This document shows, one piece after another, positions 1-7,125 of a stretch of 11,507 nt of DNA. Within the stretch, counting starts at the first letter, position 1, and every line of letters starts with the position of its first letter. The DNA is from Paracoccaceae bacterium. GTDB lineage: Bacteria > Pseudomonadota > Alphaproteobacteria > Rhodobacterales > Rhodobacteraceae. Position numbers and translations under genes: made by a program. Below the pieces are notes generated by a model. It was not told the DNA's origin. It made no database searches and saw only the letters and a list, made by a program, of their open reading frames with translations. Where the stretch lies: positions 1 through 11,507 of the forward strand of contig DOHJ01000048.1 of the NCBI GenBank assembly GCA_003535335.1, given 5' to 3'.

Positions 1-1
1 T

Positions 2-319
2 GGTACTGCGGATCAGTATATTATCAAGGCGGACGCTGATTTGAGTCGGGTTGCTAATGTTGCCGAACAGATAAAATCCTCGGTTGGGGTAATGCGGCGC
101 TTTACTTTGGGTCTTAGCTCGACCCGGGTGATGTGCAATATTGAAAGCGCACGTTTGCCCAATGGCGGCGGCAGCTTGGTTGATGTGATTAGGCAGCTGG
201 GTTTATTTCAGGCCGAAGTTGAAGAGAATTTAGACCAAATAGAGGGTTTTTGCCTGAAAATTCAAGAAAATGTTGAGAGTCTGGGTCGAAGTATAAAAAA
301 AATTCAAGGGTCTAAATGA
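2..319 (+). CDS. C-terminal part of a PAS-type sensory protein paralogue (cut by left window edge)
   Basis: This is an open frame running in from the left edge, with 105 residues visible and a TGA stop. No start is seen, because the gene begins outside the window; an internal TTG at 41 is not needed as a start. From base 92 to 202 it encodes a 37-residue block (MRRFTLG... to ...VIRQLG) that matches the C-terminus of the next gene at 35 of 37 positions, so the two are tandem paralogues. After the block the tail is polar and probably helical, with heptad-like spacing, and diverges from its neighbour. By analogy with the neighbour it probably had an N-terminal Aer-like PAS domain, but that part is not visible. 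Its role is unknown; signal transduction or chemotaxis is inferred only from the paralogue. Confidence 0.8.
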   Translation, partial: GTADQYIIKADADLSRVANVAEQIKSSVGVMRRFTLGLSSTRVMCNIESARLPNGGGSLVDVIRQLGLFQAEVEENLDQIEGFCLKIQENVESLGRSIKKIQGSK

Positions 320-398
320 GGTTAATCCGGCGTTTTATCGTTTGCTAAATTTCTTTAGTTTTTATGCGGATAAGTGGAATATCTGGTTTGGAATTAAC

Positions 399-427
399 TT
401 GAAAGCAAGGCTTTGTGAGTATCGAAT
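399..427 (+). promoter_or_regulatory. Candidate sigma-70 promoter for the PAS-domain gene
   Basis: TTGAAA (399-404), a 17-base spacer and TCGAAT (422-427) lie just upstream of the TTG start at 455. This would give a leader of about 20 bases. The -35 is a 5/6 match and the -10 a 4/6 match to consensus. The rest of the 135-base gap (320-454) shows no gene, terminator or clear repeat. Confidence 0.35.
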
Positions 428-454
428 TATTGAACATTACAAAAGGTTATCGAT

Positions 455-1714
455 TTGGGATTTGTTGAAAAAAGAAAAGAGTTTCGCCCGGAAATCGGTG
501 ACGCACCATTCGCAATTGACGAGCTTTTTTTTTCGCGCACAAATAAACGCGGTATAATTCAGGCCGGAAATTACATTTTTAAACGGGTCGCCCATTATGA
601 TTGGGACCAGTTGATCGGGGCCCCGCATAAAACTATTCGCCATCCGGATATGCCAAAAGGTGTTTTCAGTCTGTTTTGGGAAACTTTGCAGCGCGATGAA
701 CTGATTGGCGCATATGTGAAAAACAAGGCAAGCGATGGGCTTGAATACTGGGTTTTTGCCGTCGCGATGCCGTTGGACGACGGCTATATTTCAGTCAGAA
801 TTAAACCAAGCAGTGAAATGCTCGGGGTTATTAAGGCCCTCTATGCGGATTTAAAGCGGGTCGAAAATGATGATAAAGTAAATCCGGAAGATAGTGCAAG
901 GTCGTTGCTTGAACGGATCAATCATCTGGGCCATGATGATTACGCATCATTTGAAAGTGAATGCTTAATGCGGGAACTTGCGGCGCGCAATCACAATATG
1001 GGCAACCCTGTAACTCCGGAAATTGTCACATTTGACGAAATTATGAGCGCCTCTAAAACCTTGAAAGCCGAAACAAAAGCGCTTTCCGACGGGTTTGAGG
1101 CCATCAGCACAGTGCCAACCAACATGCGTATAATTGCGGCCCGTCTGGAGCCTTCTGGCGGCGCAGTTAGTTCGCTATCACAAAACTACTGGTCAATGTC
1201 CGAAGAAATGTCGGAATGGTTTGCAAAGAATGTTACCAATGAAGGCAGTGAATTCGCATCGATTCATAAAACTCTGAATTCATGCCGGTTTTTGTTTGGT
1301 ACGGCCCTTATGTTAAGCTCTCTTACAGCAGAATTTAACCGGGAGCAGCGCACGCTGGGGGGCTGCGATCTTGAATTTGAGAAGAAAATGATAAACAAGC
1401 TGGCCTCGGAATATGTCACCAAAGCAGTAAAAGGGTTGCAGCAGGTATCCCGTGTCGCCGCCCAAATTGTGACCTCGGCAGAAATAATGCGGCGTTACAC
1501 TTTGGGACTTAGTTCAACCCGGGTGATGTGTAATATCGAAAGTGCGCGCCTGCCCAACGGGGGGGGCAGTCTGGTTGATGTGATTCATCAACTCGGCCAG
1601 TTCCAAAACAGAGTGGAAAAACAACTGGGCCGAATTGAAGATTTGAGTCTACAGATCATTGACCACACTGAAATGATGATCGCTAACCACTGTGGCCTTG
1701 AAAATGGGCCATAA
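455..1714 (+). CDS. PAS-domain sensory protein (Aer-like PAS)
   Basis: A 419-residue protein. Residues about 20-120 form a PAS domain of the aerotaxis (Aer) type: 'DQLIGAPHKTIRHPDMPKGVF' corresponds to the family's 'eELIGqPHnivRHPDMP', followed by 'YWVFAVAMPL'. No transmembrane segment is evident, so it is probably cytoplasmic. Residues about 195-340 look helical; 'PTNMRIIAARLEPSGG' (221-236) loosely recalls the hairpin tip of chemoreceptors, but this is only a resemblance. Residues 345-381 repeat the block seen in the upstream paralogue. The start is TTG: a stop lies at 431-433 in this frame, no ATG or GTG follows it, and AAAAGG (441-446) sits 8 bases before the TTG. The coding sequence holds a T9 run (525-533) and a G8 run (1559-1566). 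A redox or oxygen sensor feeding chemotaxis is a plausible inference, not shown. Confidence 0.8.
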   Translation: MGFVEKRKEFRPEIGDAPFAIDELFFSRTNKRGIIQAGNYIFKRVAHYDWDQLIGAPHKTIRHPDMPKGVFSLFWETLQRDELIGAYVKNKASDGLEYWVFAVAMPLDDGYISVRIKPSSEMLGVIKALYADLKRVENDDKVNPEDSARSLLERINHLGHDDYASFESECLMRELAARNHNMGNPVTPEIVTFDEIMSASKTLKAETKALSDGFEAISTVPTNMRIIAARLEPSGGAVSSLSQNYWSMSEEMSEWFAKNVTNEGSEFASIHKTLNSCRFLFGTALMLSSLTAEFNREQRTLGGCDLEFEKKMINKLASEYVTKAVKGLQQVSRVAAQIVTSAEIMRRYTLGLSSTRVMCNIESARLPNGGGSLVDVIHQLGQFQNRVEKQLGRIEDLSLQIIDHTEMMIANHCGLENGP

Positions 1715-1732
1715 GCTGCGGGGCCGATAGAT

Positions 1733-2095
1733 TTACCCGTTGGCTTCGCGGATTTTATCAGCAGCTTCTTTGTTAAAGGAAACACCCTCTTTTTCAAAAA
1801 GCTGATCCAGCTCGCCAGAAATAGTCATTTCTGTAATAATATCGCAGCCACCAACAAATTCGCCATTGACGTATAGCTGGGGGATGGTGGGCCAATCTGA
1901 ATAATCCTTAATGCCTTGGCGCACATCTTCATTCGCCAAAACATTAACGTCGGCAAATTCAACTTGCATAAAATTCAGCACACCGGCCACACGGGATGAA
2001 AAGCCGCACTGCGGTGCATCTTTAGTGCCTTTAAGGAATAATACGACATCATGATCTGTAACGATCTTTTTGATTTCGCTGGCAATATCGGTCAT
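1733..2095 (-). CDS. grxD: Grx4-family monothiol glutaredoxin
   Basis: A 120-residue monothiol glutaredoxin of the Grx4/Grx5 class. The CGFS active site is at residues 30-33, preceded by KGTKDAPQ. The glutathione-binding elements WPTIPQLYV and GGCDII follow. Proteins of this class bind a [2Fe-2S] cluster with glutathione and pass clusters on or regulate iron metabolism, often as a heterodimer with a BolA protein; a bolA gene lies two genes upstream in the same operon. The length is normal for a single-domain Grx4. The ATG (2093-2095) overlaps the stop of the upstream gene as ATGA, with AAGGAG placed 7 bases before it, so translation is probably coupled. It converges with the PAS gene, 18 bases between stops, and no clear terminator is visible there. 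Confidence 0.95.
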   Translation of the reverse strand: MTDIASEIKKIVTDHDVVLFLKGTKDAPQCGFSSRVAGVLNFMQVEFADVNVLANEDVRQGIKDYSDWPTIPQLYVNGEFVGGCDIITEMTISGELDQLFEKEGVSFNKEAADKIREANG

Positions 2096-2409
2096 TTGTT
2101 AGTCTCCTTAGGTATGTCCTGTTGGGGCGTTTGTGCCCGTTTTATCGTACGTTTTGTCCAGAAATCCATATCGCGCGCGCCCAGTGCCGCGGCCGATTTA
2201 TTGCCCCGTTCCGATGCCCGAATTACGTCCATGTCAATCTCTTCCATGCCCAGTTCGGGCTTGTCAAATTCAGCATCATCCACGTCGTCGCCCAAAAACT
2301 GCTTGGCAAGTGATGGACGGGGGCGGCCCCGTTTCAGCAGTATTTCAATAATAATTACGATGGCAATTAATCCGACAATGGATAACAGGATGTTTTGCCA
2401 AAGGCTCAT
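2092..2409 (-). CDS. Small N-terminally membrane-anchored protein of unknown function
   Basis: A 105-residue protein between bolA and grxD. Residues about 5-25 form one strongly hydrophobic segment (IVGLIAIVIIIEILL), followed at once by a basic stretch KRGRPRPS. This charge pattern suggests a single membrane anchor with the rest in the cytoplasm. The soluble part is acidic in the middle (DDVDDAEFDKPELGMEEIDMD) and basic near the end. No known domain is recognised. The start lies 5 bases after the bolA stop and its end overlaps grxD by four bases, so it is almost certainly co-transcribed and co-translated with them. The Shine-Dalgarno is weak (GAG within the end of bolA), consistent with translational coupling. 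Position suggests a link to Fe-S or glutaredoxin function at the membrane, but this is inference only. Confidence 0.85.
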   Translation of the reverse strand: MSLWQNILLSIVGLIAIVIIIEILLKRGRPRPSLAKQFLGDDVDDAEFDKPELGMEEIDMDVIRASERGNKSAAALGARDMDFWTKRTIKRAQTPQQDIPKETNK

Positions 2410-2414
2410 ATGGA

Positions 2415-2657
2415 TTACTCGGGCGCTTTTGTAGTTAAGGCCAACGCATGCAATGGCGCTGATGATCCTTCCATCTGATCCTTCAGTGCCGCATAAACCG
2501 CGCGCTGTTGTTGAACCCTGTTTTTGCCGCGGAAACTTTCGTCAACCACTTCTGCCGCCCAATGGTTTCCATCACCGGCAAGGTCTGTAATCGTAATTTG
2601 TGCATCAGGAAATACTGCGCGGATCAGGGTTTCAATTTCTAGGGCTGCAATGGCCAT
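2415..2657 (-). CDS. bolA: BolA family protein
   Basis: An 80-residue BolA-fold protein, first gene of a three-gene operon with grxD. The fold signature is clear: FPDAQITITDL, then GDGNHWAAEVVDESFRGKNRV and VYAAL, then a C-terminal HALALTTKAPE. BolA proteins pair with monothiol CGFS glutaredoxins to form a [2Fe-2S] heterodimer, which fits the gene order. One oddity: the family's usual histidine in the 'RVxxHRxVY' motif is glutamine here (RVQQQRAVY, residue 51), while the loop histidine H32 is present. The ATG (2655-2657) has AAAGGA about 8 bases before it. The gene symbol is used in the family sense; the subtype (BolA versus IbaG-like) is not settled. Confidence 0.92.
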   Translation of the reverse strand: MAIAALEIETLIRAVFPDAQITITDLAGDGNHWAAEVVDESFRGKNRVQQQRAVYAALKDQMEGSSAPLHALALTTKAPE

Positions 2658-2689
2658 GTTCGCTATCCTTTGTAATTTCGCTAAACCTG

Positions 2690-2718
2690 AATGTAGGCGT
2701 CGGTGGCCGGTTTCGCAA
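2690..2718 (-). promoter_or_regulatory. Candidate promoter of the bolA-grxD operon
   Basis: On the minus strand TTGCGA (2718-2713), a 17-base spacer and TACATT (2695-2690) lie between the purL stop and bolA. Each box matches consensus at 4 of 6 bases with ideal spacing, giving a leader of about 25 bases. The operon could therefore be expressed apart from purL. No terminator is visible in the 63-base purL-bolA gap, so read-through from purL is also possible. Confidence 0.4.
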
Positions 2719-2720
2719 GC

Positions 2721-4880
2721 TTAACCGATGACATCAATGAAAGAGCATCGAAAGACTTCGGATAATTCGGTAATTTTGGCGGTCGATCTGCCAAAGGTTA
2801 CGTTTTCGCCGCCGAAATTCCCAACACTGCGAATTGGAACGCCCGCGACTGCTGCGGCAGCCATCAAGCCCTCGGCCTGGTCAAAATTGCAGGCTACCAA
2901 ATATCGGGCCTGATCTTCGCCAAACAGGGTCGGGGTGTCGCCAGCATTCAATACCACGCCAACGCCCGCTGCTTCGGCCAGCTCAAAAGCGGCCAGCGCA
3001 AGCCCGCCATCGGACAAATCGGTTACAACGCTGATCAGATCGCGATTGTTAAGGATGAATTCACCGTTGCGTTTTTCAGCCTCTAGATCTACCTGTGGCG
3101 CATCGCCATCTTCACAGTTGAAAGCCTCGGCCAGCAGGGCGGACTGGCCCAGATGGCCGGCCGTTTCACCCACCAGCAAGGCAACGTGGCCATTGCGCAC
3201 TTTGCCACTGATGATGTTATCGATATGATCAATCAAACCCACGGCGCCAATCGTCGGTGTCGGTAAGATTCCGGTACCGTCAGTTTCATTATAAAGGCTG
3301 ACATTTCCCGAAACAATCGGCATATCCAGAGCGCTGACCGCGGCCGAAATACCTTTGATTGCGCCAACGAACTGGCCCATAATTTCGGGCTTTTCGGGGT
3401 TGCCGAAATTCATGTTGTCGGTGGTGGCCAGCGGTTTGGCCCCGACAGCGCACAGGTTGCGATAGGCCTCGGCCACGGCCTGTTTGCCGCCCTCGAACGG
3501 ATTTGCTTTTACATAACGGGGGGTTACGTCTGATGTGAAGGCCAGCGCCTTGTCCGTGCCATGCACCCGAACCACACCCGCACCGATGCCCGGAACAACG
3601 GCACTATCGGCCATCACCATGCTGTCGTACTGCTCATAAACCCATTGTTTGGCGGCGTAATTGGGCGAGGAAATCAAGACGCGCAGCCCATCGATAGGAT
3701 CAATTTCCGGCAGATTTACCAGCGGTTTCGCGGCAGGGGTTTCAACCCAGGGCCGGTCATATTCCGGTGCGTTTCCTGATAGCGCTTTGAGTGGCAGATC
3801 GGCTTTGCATTCATTGCCGTGCATGATGATAAAACGATCCTCGGCAATGGTTTCGCCAACAATGGCAAAATCCAGATCCCATTTATCAAACACAGCCTTG
3901 GCCACGGCCTCCAGCTCTGGATTAAGCACCATCAACATGCGTTCCTGAGATTCCGAGAGCATCATTTCATAGGCGGTCATATTTTCTTCGCGGGCGGGAA
4001 TATGATCAAGGTTGAGCTTAACCCCGAGATTACCCTTATCGCCCATTTCAACTGCCGAGCAGGTCAGGCCAGCCGCGCCCATATCCTGAATCGAAATCAC
4101 CGCTCCGGTGGCCATCAATTCCAGCGTGGCCTCCATCAGGCGTTTTTCGGTGAACGGATCACCGACCTGAACCGTGGGGCGTTTTTCCTCGATCGTGTCG
4201 TCAAATTCGGCCGATGCCATGGTTGCGCCACCAACCCCGTCGCGGCCAGTTTTTGCGCCCAAATACACCACAGGCATACCAATGCCAGAAGCGGCAGAGT
4301 AAAAAATCTTGTCGGTATCGGCAAGTCCGGCGGCAAAAGCATTGACCAGACAATTGCCGTTATAAGCAGAATGAAAACGCACTTCGCCGCCCACAGTAGG
4401 CACACCAAAACAATTACCATAGCCGCCAACGCCCTCAACCACGCCATGCACCAGCTGACGGGTTTTGGGGTGATACGGTTCCCCGAATGAAAGCGAATTC
4501 ATCGCCGCAATCGGGCGCGCACCCATGGTAAATACGTCACGCAAAATGCCGCCAACGCCGGTCGCCGCCCCCTGATAGGGTTCGATATACGAGGGGTGAT
4601 TGTGGCTTTCCATCTTGAATACCACACATTGTCCATCGCCAATATCAACGATACCGGCGTTTTCACCGGGGCCGCAAATGACTTGCGGGCCTTCGGTGGG
4701 CAGGGTGCGCAGCCATTTTTTCGAGGATTTATAAGAGCAATGCTCGTTCCACATGGCCGAGAAAATTCCAAGCTCGGTATAGGTCGGCTCGCGTTCGATG
4801 ATTTCCAGCAGGCGTTGGTATTCGTCATCGCTTAGCCCGTGGCTTGCGATCAATTCTTTGGTTATTTCCGGCTCTTGCAT
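2721..4880 (-). CDS. purL: Phosphoribosylformylglycinamidine synthase subunit PurL
   Basis: A 719-residue small-type PurL, the catalytic subunit that converts FGAR, ATP and glutamine-derived ammonia to FGAM in purine biosynthesis. It works with PurQ (glutaminase) and PurS, neither of which is in this window. Visible motifs: the N-terminal [18 protein letters not shown] with catalytic-type His47, the ATP/Mg-binding run [35 protein letters not shown] in the first AIRS-like half, and SLYNETDG and [10 protein letters not shown] in the second. The length is typical for the alphaproteobacterial form. I chose the ATG at 4880-4878 because GGGGA lies about 5 bases before it and the protein then begins MQEPEIT; a TTG at 4898 would add six residues but uses that Shine-Dalgarno as coding sequence. 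Confidence 0.97.
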   Translation of the reverse strand: MQEPEITKELIASHGLSDDEYQRLLEIIEREPTYTELGIFSAMWNEHCSYKSSKKWLRTLPTEGPQVICGPGENAGIVDIGDGQCVVFKMESHNHPSYIEPYQGAATGVGGILRDVFTMGARPIAAMNSLSFGEPYHPKTRQLVHGVVEGVGGYGNCFGVPTVGGEVRFHSAYNGNCLVNAFAAGLADTDKIFYSAASGIGMPVVYLGAKTGRDGVGGATMASAEFDDTIEEKRPTVQVGDPFTEKRLMEATLELMATGAVISIQDMGAAGLTCSAVEMGDKGNLGVKLNLDHIPAREENMTAYEMMLSESQERMLMVLNPELEAVAKAVFDKWDLDFAIVGETIAEDRFIIMHGNECKADLPLKALSGNAPEYDRPWVETPAAKPLVNLPEIDPIDGLRVLISSPNYAAKQWVYEQYDSMVMADSAVVPGIGAGVVRVHGTDKALAFTSDVTPRYVKANPFEGGKQAVAEAYRNLCAVGAKPLATTDNMNFGNPEKPEIMGQFVGAIKGISAAVSALDMPIVSGNVSLYNETDGTGILPTPTIGAVGLIDHIDNIISGKVRNGHVALLVGETAGHLGQSALLAEAFNCEDGDAPQVDLEAEKRNGEFILNNRDLISVVTDLSDGGLALAAFELAEAAGVGVVLNAGDTPTLFGEDQARYLVACNFDQAEGLMAAAAVAGVPIRSVGNFGGENVTFGRSTAKITELSEVFRCSFIDVIG

Positions 4881-4972
4881 ATCTGTCCCCCAAGGCAACT
4901 GTTGGCGCTTTTTAAGGCATGGGGGCGGGTAGGGGAATGCAAATTAAAAAAAAATTACGTCTGATGTCGAAA

Positions 4973-5001
4973 TTCACAGCTTTTATTTGGCTTCATGTCA
5001 A
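4973..5001 (-). promoter_or_regulatory. Candidate purL promoter
   Basis: A perfect -35 TTGACA (5001-4996, minus strand) with a 17-base spacer and a weak -10 TGTGAA (4978-4973). It starts only a few bases after the T-tract of the upstream terminator, where a new promoter is expected. The leader to the purL ATG would be about 85-90 bases and includes a T9 run on the transcript (4954-4946). No convincing riboswitch or attenuator hairpin is seen in the leader. Confidence 0.45.
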
Positions 5002-5008
5002 TATGGGT

Positions 5009-5036
5009 AAAAAAGGCCGAGCCCAAAGGCTCGGCC
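5009..5036 (-). terminator. Strong intrinsic terminator
   Basis: A perfect 9-bp GC-rich stem, GGCCGAGCC/GGCTCGGCC (5036-5028 with 5023-5015 on the minus strand) with a 4-base loop, followed on that strand by a run of six T (5014-5009). It would end transcription coming from the LysR gene 140 bases upstream, or from the candidate sRNA between them, and insulates purL. Confidence 0.85.
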
Positions 5037-5093
5037 AAAGTCCAACAGGGAGGTATGAAACCAACAAGATTTTCATCAATTGCTGCCTTCATA
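5009..5093 (-). ncRNA. Candidate small RNA with exposed CCUCCC between two hairpins
   Basis: On the minus strand a promoter-like pair TTGAAT (5127-5122), 17 bases, TAAATA (5104-5099) places a transcription start near 5092. Exactly there a hairpin begins: TATGAA (5093-5088) pairs with TTCATA (5059-5054), and inside it CAGCAA (5085-5080) pairs with TTGTTG (5067-5062, one G-U) around a 12-base loop. Next comes an unpaired CCTCCC (5053-5048), which resembles an anti-Shine-Dalgarno, then the strong terminator. The product would be about 85 nt. CU-rich, CCUCC-bearing sRNAs are known in Rhodobacter and related alphaproteobacteria. No homology to a named family is claimed. It may instead simply be the 3' UTR of the LysR gene. 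Confidence 0.45.
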
Positions 5094-5098
5094 AGTTG

Positions 5099-5127
5099 TA
5101 TTTAGGTCTGCATTGCCATGTATTCAA
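5099..5127 (-). promoter_or_regulatory. Candidate promoter of the putative sRNA
   Basis: TTGAAT (5127-5122), a 17-base spacer and TAAATA (5104-5099) on the minus strand, 50 bases after the LysR stop. The -35 matches 4/6 and the -10 only 3/6. Its main support is that the predicted start coincides with the base of the following hairpin. Confidence 0.35.
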
Positions 5128-5177
5128 GAAAAATAATGTAAAAGTCGCGCAATCCCGATATGCACTGGTTGCATGGC

Positions 5178-6083
5178 TTACTCAGGCGTTTGATTTCGTA
5201 ACCTTTTTCGCCGTGAAATGATTTCTTCTGTTACAAAGTCCCGAAAGGCCGCAATGCGTTTTGACTGACGTAATTCTTCCGGATAGGCTAAAAACACCGG
5301 AATTTCGTTTGATTCCATGTCAGGCAACACGCGCACCAGATTCGGAAAATCTTCGGTGACGTAATCAGGCAACAGGCCAATGCCCAAATCCGAAATCACG
5401 CCCTGCAATACCCCGAAATAATTATTCACAGTCAGCAACGAGCGCACGTTATAGGTTAAAATGTGCCTTGCAAAATTGGCCCCGGCGCTGACTTGGGCCG
5501 AGGATGTTGATTGGCAGATCAGTCGATGATCGGCCAGATCATCGGTATTTTTTGGCGCGGTATGGCTGTTTAGATAATTCTGACTTGCATAAAGCCGCAT
5601 GTTGACGCTCATTAAACGCTTGCGGATCAGGTCGGCCTGACTGGGTTCTTTCATCCTGATCGCCACATCGGCCTCGCGCATAGGCAGGTCCAAAACGCGT
5701 TCGCTTAGCATCAGGTCGATTTTCAGATCGGGGTATTTATCATAAAGCTTGGACAGGCGCGGGGCCAGCCAGAGCGAGCCAAACCCCGTTGTCGTAGTGA
5801 CGCGCAATTCGCCAAATACCTCGTCGGCGCTGTCGCGAATGCGCGCAGTCGCCGATTCCAGCCGTTGTTCCATGGCCTTGGTTGCCTTGAATAATAATTC
5901 GCCCTGCTCGGTCAGGATTAGGCCCCGCGCATGTCGGTGAAACAGGGTGGCATCCAGATTTTCTTCGAGCGTCCGGATTTGGCGCGAAACGGCCGACTGG
6001 CTAAGGTTTAGCACATCACCCGCATGGGTGAGCGAGCCGGCATCAGCAACCGCGTGAAATATTCTTAATTTATCCCAATCCAT
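5178..6083 (-). CDS. LysR-family transcriptional regulator
   Basis: A 301-residue LysR-type regulator of normal length. Residues 1-60 are the winged helix-turn-helix (LRIFHAVADAGSLTHAGDVLNL, then SQSAVSRQIRTLEENL and LFHRHARGLILTEQGE). Residues about 90-290 form the effector-binding domain (LRVTTTTGFGSLWLAPRL; DVAIRMKEP; GIGLLPDYV). The effector and targets cannot be read from the sequence. It stands alone on its strand: divergent from murI, with a dyad over its own -10 suggesting autoregulation, and followed 140 bases on by a terminator. Similar regulators in Rhodobacterales often sit beside trxB, but no trxB is here. The ATG (6083-6081) is preceded by GGGG and, further off, AAGG. Confidence 0.93.
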   Translation of the reverse strand: MDWDKLRIFHAVADAGSLTHAGDVLNLSQSAVSRQIRTLEENLDATLFHRHARGLILTEQGELLFKATKAMEQRLESATARIRDSADEVFGELRVTTTTGFGSLWLAPRLSKLYDKYPDLKIDLMLSERVLDLPMREADVAIRMKEPSQADLIRKRLMSVNMRLYASQNYLNSHTAPKNTDDLADHRLICQSTSSAQVSAGANFARHILTYNVRSLLTVNNYFGVLQGVISDLGIGLLPDYVTEDFPNLVRVLPDMESNEIPVFLAYPEELRQSKRIAAFRDFVTEEIISRRKRLRNQTPE

Positions 6084-6095
6084 AAGCCCCAGACC

Positions 6096-6120
6096 TTCAG
6101 CATAAGTAAACTATACTGAA
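6096..6120. promoter_or_regulatory. Candidate LysR operator (dyad) over the lysR -10
   Basis: The arms TTCAGCATA (6096-6104) and TATACTGAA (6112-6120) are inverted copies with one mismatch in nine, around a 7-base centre. The inner ATA-N7-TAT fits the LysR-type T-N11-A box form. On the minus strand TATAGT (6115-6110), a good -10 about 27 bases before the lysR ATG, lies inside it; no good -35 is seen. This arrangement suits negative autoregulation. The murI start is about 140 bases away on the other side. Confidence 0.5.
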
Positions 6121-6258
6121 ATTGATTATCCATTATGACAGCTAAAAAGAAAACAGAAGATTTGCGACAGTGCACAAAGGGTGGGCAATTAGGCGTGGAT
6201 TTCTGTGCGTAATCGGCGTATCACAGCCATATATTTCAGCACAGGAAACGAGGCAGAT

Positions 6259-7071
6259 ATGGCAGTTGGTGTTTTTGATTCAGGTTTGGGCGGTTTGACT
6301 GTGTTGGATGCGGTTGCCAAGCGCCTGCCGGATGTTCCTTTTGTTTATCTTGGTGACAGCGCAAATGCGCCTTACGGGGTGCGTGATGCGGATGATGTTT
6401 TTAAATTGACCAAAGCCTCGGTTGAACGGCTTTGGGATGCGGGTTGTGATCTGGTAATCATGGCCTGCAACACCGCTTCGGCCGCAGCCTTGCGGCGCAT
6501 GCAGGAGCAGGGATTGCCCGAAGGCAAGCGGGTTTTGGGCGTGTTCGTGCCATTGATCGAGGCCCTGACCGAGCGAAACTGGGGCGACAATTCCCCGCCG
6601 CGCGAGGTTGCGGTGAAAAATGTGGCGTTGTTTGCCACGCCTGCCACAGTCGCCAGCCGCGCTTTTCAACGCGAACTGGCCTTTCGCGCCATCGGTGTCG
6701 ATGTCGAGGCTCAGGCCTGTGGCGGCTTGGTTGATGCGATCGAAGAGGGGGACGAGATTTTGGCCCAAGCCTTGGTGCGCAGCCACGTCGAGGCCCTAAA
6801 GCGCAAAATGCCAAACCCGCAAGCGGCAATCTTGGGTTGCACCCATTATCCGTTGATGCAAGAGCATTTTCAGGCGGCGCTGGGCGAGGATGTAAAAGTA
6901 TTTTCGCAGGCCGATCTGGTGGCCGAAAGCCTTGCTTATTATCTGGAGCGGCACCCGAATATGCAGGGTAAAGGCGAGCATTCGTTATTTCTGACCACAG
7001 GTGATCCTGCGGTGGTCTCGGACAAGGCCACGCAAGTCTTGCGACGAGAGATTATTTTTGCAGCTGCATGA
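6259..7071 (+). CDS. murI: Glutamate racemase
   Basis: A 270-residue glutamate racemase that supplies D-glutamate for peptidoglycan. The N-terminal [10 protein letters not shown] gives the Asp7/Ser8 pair, GDSANAPYG follows, and the two catalytic cysteines lie in ACNTASAA (Cys70) and LGCTHYPLM (Cys194). The length is normal. An open frame extends up to 6205 but the ATG at 6259 is preferred: GAGG (6250-6253) lies 5 bases before it and the protein then starts directly at the conserved first strand. The gene is divergent from lysR; argC follows 54 bases after its stop. No convincing murI promoter could be picked out in the 175-base divergent gap. Confidence 0.96.
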   Translation: MAVGVFDSGLGGLTVLDAVAKRLPDVPFVYLGDSANAPYGVRDADDVFKLTKASVERLWDAGCDLVIMACNTASAAALRRMQEQGLPEGKRVLGVFVPLIEALTERNWGDNSPPREVAVKNVALFATPATVASRAFQRELAFRAIGVDVEAQACGGLVDAIEEGDEILAQALVRSHVEALKRKMPNPQAAILGCTHYPLMQEHFQAALGEDVKVFSQADLVAESLAYYLERHPNMQGKGEHSLFLTTGDPAVVSDKATQVLRREIIFAAA

Positions 7072-7100
7072 TTGCAGTCTCATTACCAATCGCCTATATT
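7072..7100 (+). promoter_or_regulatory. Candidate argC promoter
   Basis: TTGCAG (7072-7077), a 17-base spacer and TATATT (7095-7100) begin directly after the murI stop. The -10 matches 5/6 and the -35 has the TTG core only. The leader to the argC ATG would be about 20 bases. A small hairpin, CTGCA-TGAT-TGCAG (7064-7077), overlaps the murI stop but has no T-tract, so it is not called a terminator. Confidence 0.4.
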
Positions 7101-7125
7101 AAACACATTATCGAGAGGTCGAAAA

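Noticed and set aside
342..557. 71-codon + strand frame between the two PAS genes
   Set aside because: It overlaps the start of the PAS gene in another frame, has no good ribosome site and no family resemblance.
1700..1732. GGCC repeats at the convergent end of the PAS gene and grxD as a terminator
   Set aside because: Only about four base pairs can form and no T-tract follows on either strand.
3819..4490. 223-codon open frame on the + strand inside purL
   Set aside because: It lies opposite purL, whose family motifs run unbroken through this stretch; the antisense translation shows no recognisable domain and is histidine- and basic-rich as expected of a shadow frame.
4941..4978. Attenuator or riboswitch in the purL leader because of the T9 run
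   Set aside because: No stable hairpin could be drawn immediately before the T run and no purine-riboswitch core is visible.
5054..5104. 16-codon + strand reading frame beginning MKPTRF after GGGAGG
   Set aside because: The Shine-Dalgarno-like GGGAGG is only one base from the ATG, the peptide is very short, and the same bases are better explained as the complement of a hairpin and CCUCCC on the - strand.
6280..6786. 168-codon and overlapping antisense frames opposite murI
   Set aside because: murI motifs cover the same bases in frame; the antisense reading is a shadow.
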